A DNA stretch of 8,159 nucleotides, taken from NCBI GenBank assembly GCA_947258625.1, contig CAMYJN010000078.1:1-8159 (forward strand), in the 5' to 3' direction. The notes under the pieces were generated by a model. That model ran no database searches and was not told the DNA's origin. It worked only from the letters and a program-made list of their open reading frames with translations. Origin of the DNA: an uncultured Polyangiaceae bacterium. Lineage in GTDB: Bacteria > Myxococcota_A > Polyangia > Polyangiales > Houyiibacteriaceae. Below, piece by piece: positions 7,027 through 8,159 of the stretch (its first letter is position 1; each line of letters starts with the position of its first letter). Made by a program: the position numbers and the translations under genes.

Positions 7027-7815
7027 TCAACCTGCGCGACGCGTTCCAGGTCCAGCGTGGCGCAAGGCGCTGATCGCACCGCCCAAACCGGCGTCCGCCG
7101 GTAGCTCGTCGACCAGCGTGAGCACGTCACGCGACGGTGCCTCTCCCCCGCGCCGATAGAGTCGCGCGCCGACCTCAACCCAGCGAGCGCTCCGAAGCGC
7201 ACAGCCAAGCCGTGTCGAGCATTCGGCGACCTCGATCACGTGGCCTGATTCGACCTCGAGCTTCCGGTCGAGCTGCTCTTCGAGCTCAGCGACCCCTCGA
7301 GACATCATTCGCTCGGCGTCGGTCAGGCGCCCCTGCTCGATGGCGCGGACGACGACCTGGGACAGCAAGTGGAACGTCCAGCCGGAGGCCACGCCGTCGC
7401 GCACTTCCGTGCTTACGCCGTCTTCGTCGTGCACTGCTCCGCAGTGTGGGCAATGCAAGCTCCGAGCCGGATACGGAATCGCGCAGCCACTGCAGAACCG
7501 AAGCGCACTCGTGTTGCGATCGTTGTTCATCGCGCTTTCGGGAGCGAGGAACACCAGCTCCTGGGTCCCGATGCGAATTCGGTCTCCATCGGTCAAGGTT
7601 GCGCGATCGACGAGCCCACGCCCATTGAGCTGAGTGCCGTTGCGGCTGCGGAGGTCTTCTACGGTCGGCGCGGTGCCGGAGAGGTCGATTCGAATATGAC
7701 GACGCGAGAGCATCGGATCGTCGATGGTGATCTGTCCCATCGAACCGCGGCCGATGATGATCTCCTCACCAACCAGGTCTACCTCTTGTAAATGAAACCG
7801 TAGACGATACCGCAC
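7027..7815 (-). CDS. FHA domain / zinc-ribbon / helical-domain protein (paralogue 2)
   Basis: This 262 aa cytoplasmic protein has the same architecture as the gene at 6101-7021. The FHA domain (1-92) has GRGSMGQ (22-28), SRRH (37-40), SRNG (57-60) and Asn64, so phosphothreonine binding should be possible. The zinc ribbon uses C108, C111, C122 and C125, with exactly the spacing of its paralogue. The helical domain (about 143-262) keeps AIEQGRLTDAERMM (158-171), LRSARWVEV (207-215) and a VLTLVDEL helix (231-238). It is about 40 residues shorter, losing mostly the end and part of an inter-helix loop, and ends in a basic GPGTRRAG tail. The start is GTG at 7815, supported by the paralogue alignment. 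A GAAGGG stretch 9 to 14 bases upstream could be a weak ribosome site, but it lies in a small hairpin. The gene is convergent with paralogue 1, with five bases between stops. Confidence 0.9.
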   Translation of the reverse strand: MRYRLRFHLQEVDLVGEEIIIGRGSMGQITIDDPMLSRRHIRIDLSGTAPTVEDLRSRNGTQLNGRGLVDRATLTDGDRIRIGTQELVFLAPESAMNNDRNTSALRFCSGCAIPYPARSLHCPHCGAVHDEDGVSTEVRDGVASGWTFHLLSQVVVRAIEQGRLTDAERMMSRGVAELEEQLDRKLEVESGHVIEVAECSTRLGCALRSARWVEVGARLYRRGGEAPSRDVLTLVDELPADAGLGGAISALRHAGPGTRRAG

Positions 7816-7820
7816 GCGGG

Positions 7821-7833
7821 GTCCCTTCGGGAC
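7821..7833 (-). promoter_or_regulatory. Small hairpin just before the paralogue 2 start
   Basis: GTCCC at 7821-7825 and GGGAC at 7829-7833 form a perfect 5-bp stem around a 3-base loop, ending five bases from the GTG start at 7815. In the transcript the only Shine-Dalgarno-like stretch (GAAGGG) falls in the loop and 3' arm, so the hairpin could limit access to it. The structure is short and may be chance in GC-rich DNA. Further upstream, TTTACA (7868-7863 on the minus strand) and a poor TACGCT (7844-7839) with an 18-base spacer make a weak promoter candidate. Confidence 0.25.
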
Positions 7834-7891
7834 TCACAAGCGTAACGGCGGGATGTGGGCGGTGTAAATCCCACCCCTACCTACGTCAGTG

Positions 7892-8159
7892 CTACTTCTG
7901 GTCGACGACCTCGGGACTGTCGTGACGTCGAATCTCGCCGGTGATGCGGTCAGCGATATCGGCGTTTTGATCTTCGTCGCTCTGTTCCTCGACCATCTCG
8001 ACCAATCCGCCGCTTGCCGCGGCCCCATCCGCGCTGTTCTTCCGAAGCTTGCCGAGTTGGGCGACGGTCTTCGGATCTTCGAGGATCAAGCAGTAAAAGC
8101 CATAGAATTCATTGTTGTCCACGGCACGACCCAGAATCCGAGGCTCTTTCCACTCCAGC
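7892..8159 (-). CDS. C-terminal part of an unrecognised protein (5' partial)
   Basis: The last 88 codons or so of a gene enter from the right edge, and the frame is open to position 8158. An internal GTG at 8122 could be read as a start, but the residues before it (LEWKEPRILGRA) run straight into VDNNEFYGFYCLILEDP and look like one folded segment, so I take the true start to be outside the window. The visible part has an aromatic, compact first half and then a long acidic, low-complexity tail with EEQSDEDQNAD and a final EVVDQK. No motif identifies a family and no membrane segment is seen. It is read in the same direction as the FHA paralogue 76 bases further on, so the two may share a transcript. 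The intervening spacer (7816-7891) holds only the hairpin and a weak promoter candidate. Confidence 0.7.
   Translation of the reverse strand, partial: LEWKEPRILGRAVDNNEFYGFYCLILEDPKTVAQLGKLRKNSADGAAASGGLVEMVEEQSDEDQNADIADRITGEIRRHDSPEVVDQK

Noticed and set aside
7023..7043. Inverted repeat CGCGTC / GACGCG at the convergent FHA stops, as a two-way terminator
   Set aside because: The stem is six pairs with a nine-base loop and no T-run on either strand. Such repeats arise often by chance in GC-rich DNA, so I do not call a terminator.
7855..7874. GTGGG / CCCAC inverted repeat in the spacer before FHA paralogue 2, as a terminator for the gene on the right
   Set aside because: It is only five pairs with a ten-base loop and no following T-run in either direction.

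Overview
The window is high-GC bacterial chromosome, densely packed with genes and with GTG starts beside ATG. The sensor kinase is of the membrane-anchored PilS/NtrB type. One unrecognised protein has a cytoplasmic head and a periplasmic domain, and two proteins carry FHA domains. Together these suggest a Gram-negative host. The flavour is deltaproteobacterial or myxobacterial, but that is an impression from gene content, not a proven placement. I see no rRNA, tRNA, CRISPR array, insertion sequence or phage gene.

Layout. (1) Positions 1-1544, plus strand: the 3' part of a membrane histidine kinase whose start lies off the left edge. (2) Positions 1489-4811, minus strand: a tight run read as alpha/beta hydrolase, trpG, trpD, trpC. 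The trp genes are joined by 4-base stop/start overlaps, and the 3' end of trpC overlaps the 3' end of the kinase by 56 bases on the opposite strand. (3) Positions 4812-4898: a divergent spacer with a candidate promoter reading rightward. (4) Positions 4899-7021, plus strand: a single-pass membrane protein of unknown function, then an FHA/zinc-ribbon protein. (5) Positions 7027-7815, minus strand: a second FHA/zinc-ribbon protein, paralogous to the first and convergent with it (5 bases between stops). (6) Positions 7892-8159, minus strand: the C-terminal end of an unrecognised gene entering from the right edge.

How the genes work together. TrpG, TrpD and TrpC belong to tryptophan synthesis. 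TrpG supplies ammonia for anthranilate formation with TrpE, TrpD adds phosphoribosyl to anthranilate, and TrpC closes the indole ring. TrpE, TrpF, TrpA and TrpB are not in the window. TrpC lacks two residues usually conserved at its active site.

The most unusual part is the right half. Two paralogous proteins share the order FHA, four-cysteine zinc ribbon, helical domain, with identical cysteine spacing. They sit next to a protein with a proline-rich cytoplasmic head, one membrane segment and a periplasmic domain. I infer, without proof, a phosphothreonine-linked signalling or scaffold module at the cell envelope. Most start codons in the window lack a clear Shine-Dalgarno sequence.
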